NCBI GenBank assembly: GCA_934446355.1
Contig: CAKSEC010000004.1
Span: forward strand, 124,001-188,000
Direction of reading: 5' to 3'
Source: an uncultured Oscillospiraceae bacterium
Lineage (GTDB): Bacteria; Bacillota; Clostridia; Oscillospirales; Ruminococcaceae
Length of the DNA stretch: 64,000 bases
Below the pieces are notes generated by a model. That model had not been told where the DNA came from. It did not search any database and worked only from the letters and a program-made list of their open reading frames with translations. Below, piece after piece: positions 35,094-43,301 of the stretch. The stretch's first letter is position 1; each line of letters starts with the position of its first letter. The translations under genes were made by a program, and so were the position numbers.

Positions 35094-37637
35094 ATGCAGA
35101 AGTATGCCGTAAAAAAGCACGGACAGAATATCATCAGCAAGGCAAATACCGGCAGCACTGCCGGTGCAGATATACCAAATTCATTTTATGCCGGAGATAT
35201 GTCATCACCGATAAGCAGCGACCTTGAATCGGGACTGAAAAGCAGGATAAATTCTGACCTGTCGTTTGGGAATTATGCAGAGTGCGCTCTTTCGTCACTG
35301 CATTCCCACGAAAGACAGATGACCGATAACCTGAGCGACAGCCTGAAAGGCAGATTCGGCGTTGATATGCGGGGTATGCGCATATTCGAGGACGACGGCC
35401 TGCAGGAAAGATTCGGGCAGCGAGCCTATGCAAAGGGCAATGAGATACACCTGTCAAAGGGCGAATACTCGCCGGACACGCGATCCGGTCTGGAACTCAT
35501 CATGCACGAAGCGGGTCATGTGGTTCAGCAAGGCTCAAGCATGGTGCATTCTCACGGAATAACCGAAAATGCCGCACTGGAGGCTCAGGCGGACGGCGGC
35601 TTTGCTGCTCCTGATTCATTCTCAATGCCTGTCGCAGGCGAAAGTTCCGCTATTCAGGGCTGGAACCCATGGCAGAAGCTGAAAAGCCTGTTTTCACGCA
35701 GAAGAATAGCAGATGAGCCAGCTGCAGAAGCGGAATCCGATTCCGAACCTGAATCTCAGCCCGAACCAGTTCAGGAAGCTGTCCAAGAAGCGGCTCAGCC
35801 TGCTCCCGAAGCACCTGCTCAGGCGGCACAGCCTGCTCCCGAAGCAGTACAGCAGGCGGTCCAGCAGGCAGCGCAGGAAGCTGCGCCCGCTCCCGCAGCC
35901 GCTCAGTCCTCAGCACAGCCAGCAGCACAGCAGGCTGCTCCCGAAACCGCAGAACAGGCGGTGCCGGAAGCTGCTCAGGAAGCAGCCGCAGAACAGGCAG
36001 TACCAGAAGCCGTTCAGGAAGCAGCCGCAGAACAGGCAGTACCAGAAGCCGTTCAGGAAGCAGCTTCAGAACAGGCCGCTCCCGAAGAAGCCGCTCAGCC
36101 GCAGCGTTCCCGCTGGGCAAGGGGCTGGGATTCTTTCAAGACTGGGGCTTCAAAGTTCTGGGGCGGATTAAAATGGGGCACTAAAGCGGTTCTCCACGGT
36201 GTCCGCAATCTCGGCAAGAAGTTCCTCGACACATTCAACCTGATCGATTCACACGTAGAAGCAGTCGACCAACTCAATAACTTCCGTGAGGATTATGATA
36301 AAATGAGCCGGTGGAATCGGTTCTGCTGGACATTCACCCACCCGCTTGCACGAATTTTCGCAGGAGCAGAGTCTGAAAGCACGAAAAAACGCAATCTTGA
36401 AGCGCAGCTCGTTGATGAAGAAACCGCAAACAATACTTTCTCAGTCGACAGCGACGACGCAAAGGCATTCGACGAAAAGAATTATTTCGACAACACTAAC
36501 GGTGCAGGCGCATTAACTCCCGGCGGTCAGACAACAGCCGTAAACGTAGGCGGCAAGCTGGGCACAGTCGGTACTGTGGGCGGTCTGGCAGCCATTCCGG
36601 TGGGACTATTCGGCAACACAGGCATGAACGCAAAGGAAAAGAATCTTACGCTTGGCACAAAGGACTACGCATGGGAGGGAACTTCTGCAGGTATCGCATC
36701 TGTGAGCGACCTGCTGGGAGTAGTAAACAACACTGTACAGGCAGGCAAGCAGATGGATAACGGCAACGACGCCGACGCCGCAAGAAACCTCCTCGCAACA
36801 GGCGAAAGCGCCTCGGACTTTTTCGGTCACACTATGCGTTTTGCTTCAAATGCGGCAGGAAAGGCAGACAAGGTGGGTCTGGCTGACGTCAGCATAATGC
36901 CGAGCGTTGACGTGGTTTCAGGTGCGCTGAAAATCGCAAAAGGTGCGGTAGGCTACGGTTCGGCTAAATCCACCGAAAATGCGATGAACGAAAGGCTTGC
37001 AAGCGGCATGGATCCTGATTCCCCGATGTATAAGGCAAGCATGATGGCACGCAACAAAGCGAACATCAACAAAACTCAGGGCAAATTCGATATGGCTTCC
37101 GGCGCATTGAGAGCCGCAGGCGGAGCATTGAAGCTTGGCGGCGTTACCTCGCTGGTAGGCACTGCGGTCAGCGGTATAGGTTCTGGTGTGAACTTCGTGG
37201 GAACCTGCGTTACCGATGAGATGAAGAAGGAAATGCGCACCGACCTCGTAAATCAGGAACTTGACCTCGACAATAAGGCGCAGCAATACGCTCAGGAGCA
37301 TAACTGCGACCAAGAGATGGCGAAACGAATTATTCTGAAGTCGATGGGTTACCAGTCGGGCAGACGAAAAGAGGTATTCAACAACATCGTGCTCAACAGG
37401 GCTGCTGCATTGAAGAAAAAGGCAGATTCCGGCGACGAGGATGCAGTGAAGTTCATGGAGGACCTCGGTCTGAAGCCTGCCGCTTACGAGTTCAACGGTC
37501 AGGACACACAGGGCTACAGCCTGCAGGCCATTGCGGAAAAGCTGGGTATGGAGGACACAGACTCGTGGGAAACTCAGCTTGAGGATTCCAGAAAACGCAG
37601 GATACTCAACCGTGCAAACCCGTTCCCAACTTATTAA
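35094..37637 (+). CDS. DUF4157 (HExxH) multidomain protein, putative effector
   Basis: 847 residues, no signal peptide. About 95-170 is a DUF4157 domain: LSKGEYSPDTRSGLELIMHEAGHVVQQG has His138-Glu-Ala-Gly-His142, followed by Glu163-x-x-Ala-Asp167, a putative zinc-peptidase site. Then a long Ala/Gln/Glu/Pro linker (about 212-340) with 13-residue repeats, a Trp/Lys-rich segment (about 340-390, RWARGWDSFK, FWGGLKWGTK), two Gly/Ala-rich hydrophobic stretches (about 471-505 and 670-707) and a charged C-terminus. DUF4157 is common on payloads of contractile injection systems and on polymorphic toxins; no such structural genes are here. ATG with CGGAG eight bases upstream. The activity of the C-terminal half is not recognised. 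Confidence 0.8.
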   Translation: MQKYAVKKHGQNIISKANTGSTAGADIPNSFYAGDMSSPISSDLESGLKSRINSDLSFGNYAECALSSLHSHERQMTDNLSDSLKGRFGVDMRGMRIFEDDGLQERFGQRAYAKGNEIHLSKGEYSPDTRSGLELIMHEAGHVVQQGSSMVHSHGITENAALEAQADGGFAAPDSFSMPVAGESSAIQGWNPWQKLKSLFSRRRIADEPAAEAESDSEPESQPEPVQEAVQEAAQPAPEAPAQAAQPAPEAVQQAVQQAAQEAAPAPAAAQSSAQPAAQQAAPETAEQAVPEAAQEAAAEQAVPEAVQEAAAEQAVPEAVQEAASEQAAPEEAAQPQRSRWARGWDSFKTGASKFWGGLKWGTKAVLHGVRNLGKKFLDTFNLIDSHVEAVDQLNNFREDYDKMSRWNRFCWTFTHPLARIFAGAESESTKKRNLEAQLVDEETANNTFSVDSDDAKAFDEKNYFDNTNGAGALTPGGQTTAVNVGGKLGTVGTVGGLAAIPVGLFGNTGMNAKEKNLTLGTKDYAWEGTSAGIASVSDLLGVVNNTVQAGKQMDNGNDADAARNLLATGESASDFFGHTMRFASNAAGKADKVGLADVSIMPSVDVVSGALKIAKGAVGYGSAKSTENAMNERLASGMDPDSPMYKASMMARNKANINKTQGKFDMASGALRAAGGALKLGGVTSLVGTAVSGIGSGVNFVGTCVTDEMKKEMRTDLVNQELDLDNKAQQYAQEHNCDQEMAKRIILKSMGYQSGRRKEVFNNIVLNRAAALKKKADSGDEDAVKFMEDLGLKPAAYEFNGQDTQGYSLQAIAEKLGMEDTDSWETQLEDSRKRRILNRANPFPTY
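35952..36107 (+). repeat. 39-bp tandem repeats inside the DUF4157 gene
   Basis: Four consecutive 39-bp units starting at 35952, 35991, 36030 and 36069 encode EQAVPEAxQEAAx blocks; the second and third are nearly identical at DNA level, the last is degenerate. The in-frame unit length allows copy-number change without frameshift. Confidence 0.85.
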
Positions 37638-37665
37638 TAATGGAAAGAAAGCTATGAGGTGCTGA

Positions 37666-38166
37666 ATGACAGAGAAACAGTTTGATGAAATAATGAACCA
37701 TGTTGAGCAGCAGGTAAAGTCTGCAGGGCTTAATGTCAAAATGATTACCACACCTGATGGTAAAATGATGCGCACTCAGGTACCCTGCGGGGAAACCGAT
37801 TCTGCGCTTGTGGATATTACTGCGCTGACCACCGCAGCAGGTACGGAGGTAGCTCAGATTTACTTCACGCTGACCGCAGACCTTACCGAAAACGCGGCGG
37901 CTGAACTCAGAAAAGCTTTCCCTGCGCTGAATTTCTATACTATAATAGGAAGCTACGGGATATACGACGGCGGTCAGGTGTACTACAAATACGCAGTGCC
38001 GCTTTCTGAGGTAGACGACAGCGAACTTCGTGCGAGCGAGATACTTGACGCCTACGCCGTGGCATACGAGTTCCTCACTCAGGGCTACGATATCGTGATG
38101 GCGCTGGCTGACGGCAAGATGGACTATGAAACGGTCCGCAGCAAGGGGCTTATTCCTGAATTTTAA
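37666..38166 (+). CDS. small acidic protein paired with the DUF4157 gene
   Basis: 166 residues, acidic, no signal or membrane segment. I do not recognise a named family with confidence; the pattern of a helical start (FDEIMNHVEQQVKSAG), beta-rich middle (AQIYFTLTADL, LNFYTIIGSYGIYDGGQVYYKYAVPL) and helical end (EILDAYAVAYEFLTQGYDIVMAL) resembles YbjN-like or type-III-chaperone-like folds. It starts 28 bp after the DUF4157 stop with GAGG five to six bases upstream and is followed by a terminator, so the two form one transcript. Immunity or chaperone role is inference. Confidence 0.6.
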   Translation: MTEKQFDEIMNHVEQQVKSAGLNVKMITTPDGKMMRTQVPCGETDSALVDITALTTAAGTEVAQIYFTLTADLTENAAAELRKAFPALNFYTIIGSYGIYDGGQVYYKYAVPLSEVDDSELRASEILDAYAVAYEFLTQGYDIVMALADGKMDYETVRSKGLIPEF

Positions 38167-38171
38167 TGCAA

Positions 38172-38197
38172 AAGGGGCTGAACGAACTCAGCCCCTT
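38172..38197 (+). terminator. terminator of the DUF4157 locus
   Basis: AAGGGGCTGA (38172-38181) and TCAGCCCCTT (38188-38197), 10-bp stem, 6-base loop, continuing into TTTG. Confidence 0.9.
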
Positions 38198-38219
38198 TTT
38201 GTAAACTGCCCTGCCCCGC

Positions 38220-38573
38220 TTATGAGATAATCCTCGAATCCATGTTGAATATCAGCTTCCATGTATCGCCCCGCTTTTCCCATGTTGAGGTGATGTGAAA
38301 GCTTCCGGCAAGGTCACGGTTTTCCTCGTTGCCGACCTCTGTCTTAATGACGTAATGCACCTGAACTACACTGTCGGTCTGCGCCACCGTTTCAAAGCCA
38401 GTTATCTCGTATGCGCTGCAGTCGAACTGACTGATTATCTGCGCATATTCTGCGCCGGTGCAGCGATATCCTCCGCACACCATCACCGCATTACTGTCTA
38501 CCAGTTTCAGGAATGCTGCGCTGTCACGGGCGCAAGCCGCTTTCCACATCTGTTCTTCAAGTTCTCTAATCAT
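38220..38573 (-). CDS. NTF2-like (DUF4440/SnoaL-fold) protein
   Basis: 117 residues. IRELEEQMWKAACARDSAAFLKLVDSNAVMV is the typical N-terminal helix pair plus first strand of DUF4440-type NTF2-like proteins, and SFHITSTWEKRGDTWKLIFNMDS the final strands. Such proteins bind small ligands or catalyse isomerisations; no specific function can be given. Monocistronic, ATG with GGAGG-like AGGAGGTTC upstream. Confidence 0.8.
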   Translation of the reverse strand: MIRELEEQMWKAACARDSAAFLKLVDSNAVMVCGGYRCTGAEYAQIISQFDCSAYEITGFETVAQTDSVVQVHYVIKTEVGNEENRDLAGSFHITSTWEKRGDTWKLIFNMDSRIIS

Positions 38574-38607
38574 ATTATGAACCTCCTATGTCCGCTGGAA
38601 TAGGTAC

Positions 38608-38636
38608 ATTATAGCACACTTTCGGTGATTTGTAAA
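38608..38636 (-). promoter_or_regulatory. promoter of the NTF2-like gene
   Basis: TTTACA (38631-38636) and TATAAT (38608-38613), spacer 17 bp. Confidence 0.75.
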
Positions 38637-38886
38637 TATATAAACTATTCAAATTAGCATTTTTGCTAATATTATTTTAGTGCTTTGATAATTTATCACT
38701 TTTATCTGTAAAAATGCAACAAATACCAGCAGCGTTTTTTGTGCATTATTCTATATAATATCTCTGTAAAAAGAATAAGAATTGGGCATTTCACCACTTG
38801 AATATGTACGTTTGTTACTGTATAATTACTATTGCTCGAAACACAGAGCGGACCACTCATTCAAGCATTACACAGAGGTAACAGCT
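38637..38886. other. AT-rich intergenic region upstream of the MATE gene
   Basis: Non-coding, clearly AT-rich. It holds the 5' region of the MATE gene; a TATAAT at 38754-38759 may be its -10 box, but the -35 (AGCGTT) is poor, so expression may need an activator. Nothing else recognised. Confidence 0.5.
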
Positions 38887-40293
38887 ATGGCAAGAAATAC
38901 AGTAAAAGATTTAACGGTCGGCTCACCCATGAAGCTTATTCTAGGCTTTATGCTGCCGCTCTTTCTCGGAATGCTCTTTCAGCAGTTCTATAATATGGTC
39001 GATACGGCGATTGTCGGTCAGTATCTTGGTATAGACGCCCTTGCAGGCGTTGGCTCGACCGGCTCGATAAACTTCCTTGTACTGGGCTTCGTTCAGGGCG
39101 TATGCACCGGATTTGCGATTCCGGTGGCGCAGATGTTCGGCTCAAAGGACTACGACGCAATGCGCAGGTATGTGGGCAACACCGTGTGGCTCGCCCTGAT
39201 TTTCTCAGTAGTTCTCACCACGCTTACCGGCGTATTCTGCGGCGATATCCTCAGACTGATGGACACCCCTGAGGACTGCTTCCAGCAGGCTTATGACTAT
39301 ATCTTCGCAATATTCATCGGCATACCGGTAACGTTCCTGTACAATATCCTGTCGGGAATCATACGGTCTGTCGGCGATTCAAAGACCCCGCTTTACTTCC
39401 TAATAATATCAAGCCTGCTGAACGTGGGTCTTGATATCTTCATGATAGTTGCGCTCGGAATGGGCGTTGCGGGCGCAGGCTGGGCTACGGTTATTTCTCA
39501 GCTTGTATCTGGGCTTCTTTGCCTTGCATATATGGTAAAGCGGTTTGATATACTTCGGCTGAAAAAAGCGGATATGCGTTTCGATAAGTATTACATCAGC
39601 CGGCTGCTTGGTGTCGGCATTCCGATGGGTCTGCAGTATTCGATAACAGCGATAGGCTCGATACTCATTCAGACTGCGGTCAACGGACTTGGCTCGGCTT
39701 ATGTTGCGGCAGTAACAGCCGGAAGCAAGGTCAGCCAGCTTCTGTGCTGTCCTTTTGACGCAATGGGAAGCACGATGGCGACCTACGGCGGTCAGAATAT
39801 CGGCGCAGGCAAGCCCGACCGTATAAAAAAGGGACTTGCGGACTGCTCGCTGCTCGGCATAGGCTACTCACTGATAGGCTTCCTTATCATACTTTTCTTC
39901 GGCGAAGGCCTTGCAATGATGTTCATAAACGACACAAACGGCGGCAGCGTAGAGGAAATTCTGAAGCTGTCGCAGCAGTTCCTATTGATTAACGGCGCGT
40001 TCTATATCCCGCTTGCATTCGTGAATATAGTCAGATTCCTGATACAGGGAATGGGCTTCTCTAAGGTAGCCATTTTCGCAGGCGTATTTGAGATGGCTGC
40101 AAGAGGCTTTGTTGCACTGGCGCTTGTTCCGGTATTCGGATTCAATGCGGTGTGCTTCGCAAACCCTGCGGCGTGGATATTCGCAGACCTGTTCCTGATA
40201 CCACTGTTCTTCCGGTGCTACAAAAGGGTGAGTATAAGGTTCAGAAAAAAGAACGTTCCCGAACCGGTTCAGCAGACTGCGGCTGAGCAGTGA
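38887..40293 (+). CDS. MATE family efflux transporter
   Basis: 468 residues, about 12 transmembrane helices in two six-helix halves. DLTVGSPMKLILGFMLPLFLGMLFQQFYNMVDTAIVGQYLG is the typical N-terminal half start and TAVNGLGSAYVAAVTAGSKV the matching second-half start. Exchanges Na+ or H+ for cationic drugs or metabolites. ATG at 38887 with GAGG eight bases upstream; a longer frame above it lacks similarity. Ends just before a large hairpin. Confidence 0.94.
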   Translation: MARNTVKDLTVGSPMKLILGFMLPLFLGMLFQQFYNMVDTAIVGQYLGIDALAGVGSTGSINFLVLGFVQGVCTGFAIPVAQMFGSKDYDAMRRYVGNTVWLALIFSVVLTTLTGVFCGDILRLMDTPEDCFQQAYDYIFAIFIGIPVTFLYNILSGIIRSVGDSKTPLYFLIISSLLNVGLDIFMIVALGMGVAGAGWATVISQLVSGLLCLAYMVKRFDILRLKKADMRFDKYYISRLLGVGIPMGLQYSITAIGSILIQTAVNGLGSAYVAAVTAGSKVSQLLCCPFDAMGSTMATYGGQNIGAGKPDRIKKGLADCSLLGIGYSLIGFLIILFFGEGLAMMFINDTNGGSVEEILKLSQQFLLINGAFYIPLAFVNIVRFLIQGMGFSKVAIFAGVFEMAARGFVALALVPVFGFNAVCFANPAAWIFADLFLIPLFFRCYKRVSIRFRKKNVPEPVQQTAAEQ

Positions 40294-40321
40294 GAATACA
40301 TATATCCAAATTTCAAGCACA

Positions 40322-40428
40322 ACAGACCGGCGAGAAGCCCTCAGATTCTAGGAAACGCCCTAACGACTAGGCATATTGCCTGTCGTTAGGGCGTTGACGA
40401 CGAAGATGAGGGCTTATCGCCGGTCTGT
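40322..40428. repeat. 107-bp nested inverted repeat between MATE and citrate synthase genes
   Basis: Outer arms 40322-40343 and 40407-40428 match at 21 of 22 positions; inner arms 40354-40367 and 40382-40395 match at 14 of 14; a last 5-bp stem (AGGCA 40369-40373, TGCCT 40377-40381) closes on a 3-base loop. The two stems are separated by unpaired GATTCTAGGA-like and GACGACGAAGA-like sides. No U-run, so not a standard terminator. The right outer arm touches the gltA stop codon. Confidence 0.85.
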
Positions 40429-41753
40429 CATTCGATTTCTTCCATAACGCTCTTATATGCCGGACGTATTATCTTGCCCATGCCGACCAGTTCCTCAATA
40501 CGGTGAGCCGACCAGCCGACTACTCTTGCGATAGCGAACAGCGGTGTGTAAAGCTCCAGCGGGATACCCAGCATATCGTAAACGAAACCACTGTAAAAGT
40601 CCACGTTCGGGCTGACGCCCTTGTAAATGCGGCGCTTCTCTGCGATAAGCTGCGGCGCGATCTCCTCGATAGCCGAATACAGAGCCATGTCCTGCGTCTT
40701 TCCCTTTGCTTCTGCAAGCCTCTGCACATAGGATTTCAGCACACGCTCTCTGGGGTCTGAGATGGAATACACAGCGTGTCCCATGCCGTAGATAAGCCCC
40801 TTGCGGTCGAACGCATCGCCGTCAAGCAGCTTTCTGAGATAGCTGCGGACCTCGTCCTTGTCTGTCGGGTCGGACAGATGCGTGCGGATATCGTTCATCA
40901 TCTGCATTACCTTCAGATTTGCGCCGCCGTGACGGGGACCCTTCAGCGAGGACATCGCAGCGGCTATTGCGGAATAAGTGTCCGAGCCGGACGAAGTGAC
41001 TACACGGGTAGTAAACGTTGAGTTATTGCCGCCGCCGTGTTCCATGTGGAGCATGAGAACAATGTCGAGAACCCTCGCTTCAAGTTCCGTGTACTCGGTG
41101 TTCGGACGGAGCATTCTCAGGAAATTCTCAGCCGTTGACAGACCAGCCGCCGGACGGTGGATATACATACTCTCGTCATTCTCATAGTGATTATATGCGT
41201 GATAGCCGTAAACAGCCAGCATGGGGAATACCGCAGTGAGCATAAGACACTGACGGATACAGTTGTCGATGTCGTTCGAGGACAAATTCTCGTCATATGA
41301 GGAAAGAGTCAGAATGCTCTTGGTCATCGAGTTCATGATGTCCTTTGTGGGGGCTTTCATGATAACGTCACGTGTGAAATTAGAGGGAAGGGTGCGGCAT
41401 TCGGTAAGAATATCGTTAAATTCCGCAAGCTGTGAGTCGCTCGGAAGTTCGCCGAATATCAGCAGATATGCGGTCTTTTCAAAGCCGAAGCCGTCAAGCT
41501 TGCTTATAAGCGTGTTGATGTTATAGCCTCTGTACCACAGTTCGCCGTCGCAGGGCGTGTGCTGACCGTTTTCGTCCTTGAAGGACACTATCTTGGATAT
41601 GCGGGTAAGTCCGGTGAGCACGCCCTTGCCATTGATGTCACGAAGTCCCCTGTTTACGCCGTATTCCTTGAATAGTGCGTCGGAGATAGTGTCGTGCTCG
41701 GTGCAGAGTTTCTGCTTTTCAGCAGCGTATTCGTTTATCTTTTCAAATGCCAT
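40428..41753 (-). CDS. gltA: citrate synthase
   Basis: 441 residues. Active-site residues are in MLHMEHGGGNNSTF (His), YGMGHAVYSISDPRERVL (His) and VDFYSGFVYDMLGIP (Asp). Condenses oxaloacetate and acetyl-CoA; in a fermentative clostridium it most likely feeds 2-oxoglutarate and glutamate synthesis. 2-methylcitrate synthase activity cannot be excluded. ATG with GAGG; 68 bp behind marR on the same strand. Confidence 0.95.
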   Translation of the reverse strand: MAFEKINEYAAEKQKLCTEHDTISDALFKEYGVNRGLRDINGKGVLTGLTRISKIVSFKDENGQHTPCDGELWYRGYNINTLISKLDGFGFEKTAYLLIFGELPSDSQLAEFNDILTECRTLPSNFTRDVIMKAPTKDIMNSMTKSILTLSSYDENLSSNDIDNCIRQCLMLTAVFPMLAVYGYHAYNHYENDESMYIHRPAAGLSTAENFLRMLRPNTEYTELEARVLDIVLMLHMEHGGGNNSTFTTRVVTSSGSDTYSAIAAAMSSLKGPRHGGANLKVMQMMNDIRTHLSDPTDKDEVRSYLRKLLDGDAFDRKGLIYGMGHAVYSISDPRERVLKSYVQRLAEAKGKTQDMALYSAIEEIAPQLIAEKRRIYKGVSPNVDFYSGFVYDMLGIPLELYTPLFAIARVVGWSAHRIEELVGMGKIIRPAYKSVMEEIE

Positions 41754-41821
41754 GGGTCATTTCCTCCTTTTCAGAGTGCCGCCGCTTTATGCGGTGAGGG
41801 TCGGTTAGGGCTTATTCCGGC

Positions 41822-42268
41822 TCAGTAACGGGTAAGCTTTTTCAGCAGGGAGTAAAGCGTCTGCTTTTCCTCGGCGCTGAGCGGTTCAAGGAACCTGTGA
41901 GCCTGACTGCGCATTTTCTGCGCCAGTTCTGCAGAGTGCTTTTCTCCTGCGGGGGTAAGTTCGACTATCGTTTCACGCTTATCACGCTGACTGCGGCTGC
42001 GTGTGATATAGCCGTCGTTCTCCAGCTTGGAAAGCGACTCCGACATAGACTGCGGACTGACAGAAAACATATCTGCAAGCCGCTTCTGCGCAACGCTCCC
42101 TCCCCTGCCGACTGTAAGCAATATTCTCTCACGCTCAAGCAGGGTATGGTCGCCGCCCAGAAATTCGCTGTTTCCGGCGGAGATCTGTCCCCTCAGCCGT
42201 GCAAACCAGCTGCGTATAAGCCCGGTAAGCTGTTCGTCAATATCCTGAATGCCCTGTTCATTCTGCAT
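41822..42268 (-). CDS. MarR family transcriptional regulator
   Basis: 148 residues with the winged helix KRLADMFSVSPQSMSESLSKLENDGYITRSRSQRDKRETIVELT, the standard MarR recognition helix and wing. Ligand unknown. ATG at 42268. A strong promoter with two copies of a 10-bp direct repeat just after the -10 suggests autorepression, and gltA lies in the same direction behind it. Confidence 0.92.
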   Translation of the reverse strand: MQNEQGIQDIDEQLTGLIRSWFARLRGQISAGNSEFLGGDHTLLERERILLTVGRGGSVAQKRLADMFSVSPQSMSESLSKLENDGYITRSRSQRDKRETIVELTPAGEKHSAELAQKMRSQAHRFLEPLSAEEKQTLYSLLKKLTRY

Positions 42269-42376
42269 GAATGCACCTCGTAAACTCTTTGAGTTTCCGG
42301 CACAAAGCCCCTGCCCTGCGCCGTTCGGAATATCAATGAAGCGTTTTCAGGACAGCACTTCACGTGCGCAGTCCTA

Positions 42377-42401
42377 AAGTACCTTAATATCAAGTACCTT
42401 A
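42377..42401. promoter_or_regulatory. candidate MarR operator (direct repeat)
   Basis: AAGTACCTTA occurs at 42377-42386 and 42392-42401, 15 bp apart, directly downstream of the -10 box of the marR promoter, where a bound repressor would block initiation. Assignment to MarR is inference. Confidence 0.6.
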
Positions 42402-42403
42402 TG

Positions 42404-42432
42404 ATTATAACATATTTACGGCAGATTGTCAA
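42404..42432 (-). promoter_or_regulatory. promoter of marR
   Basis: TTGACA (42427-42432) and TATAAT (42404-42409), spacer 17 bp. Confidence 0.88.
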
Positions 42433-42550
42433 GCATTTTTCACCGCAAAAATGAGCCGAGCCGGACATAAAACGGCTCTCCGCCGCAGAATAACGGCGAT
42501 TCAGAGACAGATGAAAATTATGTGAAATTACCATACGCCACCCGTCTTTC

Positions 42551-42579
42551 TTGACTAAACTAGAAAAATATGCTACAAT
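42551..42579 (+). promoter_or_regulatory. promoter of the two-component system
   Basis: TTGACT (42551-42556) and TACAAT (42574-42579), spacer 17 bp, about 50 bp before the response-regulator ATG. Confidence 0.85.
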
Positions 42580-42629
42580 TATTCTCAGGGCGGAACGCCC
42601 CGAAATTGTTTTACTTGAATGGAGAAAAA

Positions 42630-43301
42630 ATGTATCGGGTATATATTGCTGAGGACGACGAGGGAATAGCACGAGCCATATGCAAGGGACTTTCAGGCTG
42701 GGACTTGGACGTCATGTGTGCGCAGGACCTGCGTAAAATAACCGACGAGATTGCCGAGTTCAAGCCGCACCTCGTGCTGCTTGACATAATGCTCCCCTTT
42801 AACAATGGGTTCTACTGGTGCTCTGAGATAAGAAAGACCAGCCGCGTACCGGTGGTTTTCATTTCATCGGCGGCTGACAACATGAATATAATCATGGCAA
42901 TGAACATGGGCGGCGACGACTTTATCGCAAAGCCGTTCGATATGCCGGTGCTTGTTGCGAAGCTGCAGGCGCTGCTGCGCAGAAGCTATGACTTCACCGA
43001 GCAGGTCGGCATTCTGGAGCACAAGGGCGCAAGGCTCAACACCTCAGAAGCCGCACTGTATGCGGGCGGAAGCCGTATCGACCTCACACGCAACGAATAC
43101 CGCATAATGCAGACGCTCATGGAAAGCAAGGGAAAGATAGTCAGCCGTGAAAAGCTGATGGACCGCCTGTGGGAAACCGACTGCTTCATCGACGAAAACA
43201 CGCTCACCGTCAATGTCGCAAGACTGCGCAAAAAGCTTGACGCAGCAGGTCTTGAGGGCTACATAAAAACAAAAGTCGGAATGGGATATATCATAGAATG
43301 A
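42630..43301 (+). CDS. response regulator, OmpR/BceR type
   Basis: 223 residues. Receiver domain with acidic pocket EDD (8-10), phosphoacceptor Asp52 in LVLLDIMLPF and Lys in FIAKPFD; C-terminal winged helix ending VNVARLRKKLDAAGLEGYIKTKVGMGYII. Closest in layout to BceR/BraR regulators of antimicrobial-peptide resistance. ATG at 42630 with GGAG seven bases upstream; overlaps the kinase gene by four bases. Confidence 0.94.
   Translation: MYRVYIAEDDEGIARAICKGLSGWDLDVMCAQDLRKITDEIAEFKPHLVLLDIMLPFNNGFYWCSEIRKTSRVPVVFISSAADNMNIIMAMNMGGDDFIAKPFDMPVLVAKLQALLRRSYDFTEQVGILEHKGARLNTSEAALYAGGSRIDLTRNEYRIMQTLMESKGKIVSREKLMDRLWETDCFIDENTLTVNVARLRKKLDAAGLEGYIKTKVGMGYIIE

Noticed and set aside
35952..36107. 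Possible CRISPR-like array
   Set aside because: The units are contiguous coding repeats with no spacers.
35650..36171. Open frames on both strands rich in Leu/Pro or Gln/Arg within the DUF4157 linker
   Set aside because: They are frame-shifted readings of the Ala/Gln/Glu repeats, not genes.
36918..37775. Open frame of 285 codons on the minus strand
   Set aside because: Antisense to the DUF4157 gene; Cys/His/Leu-rich shadow, no motif. An antitoxin or immunity gene there was considered and dropped.
38782..38886. N-terminal extension of the MATE protein
   Set aside because: In-frame but AT-rich, no similarity to MATE proteins, and the ATG at 38887 has a proper ribosome-binding site.
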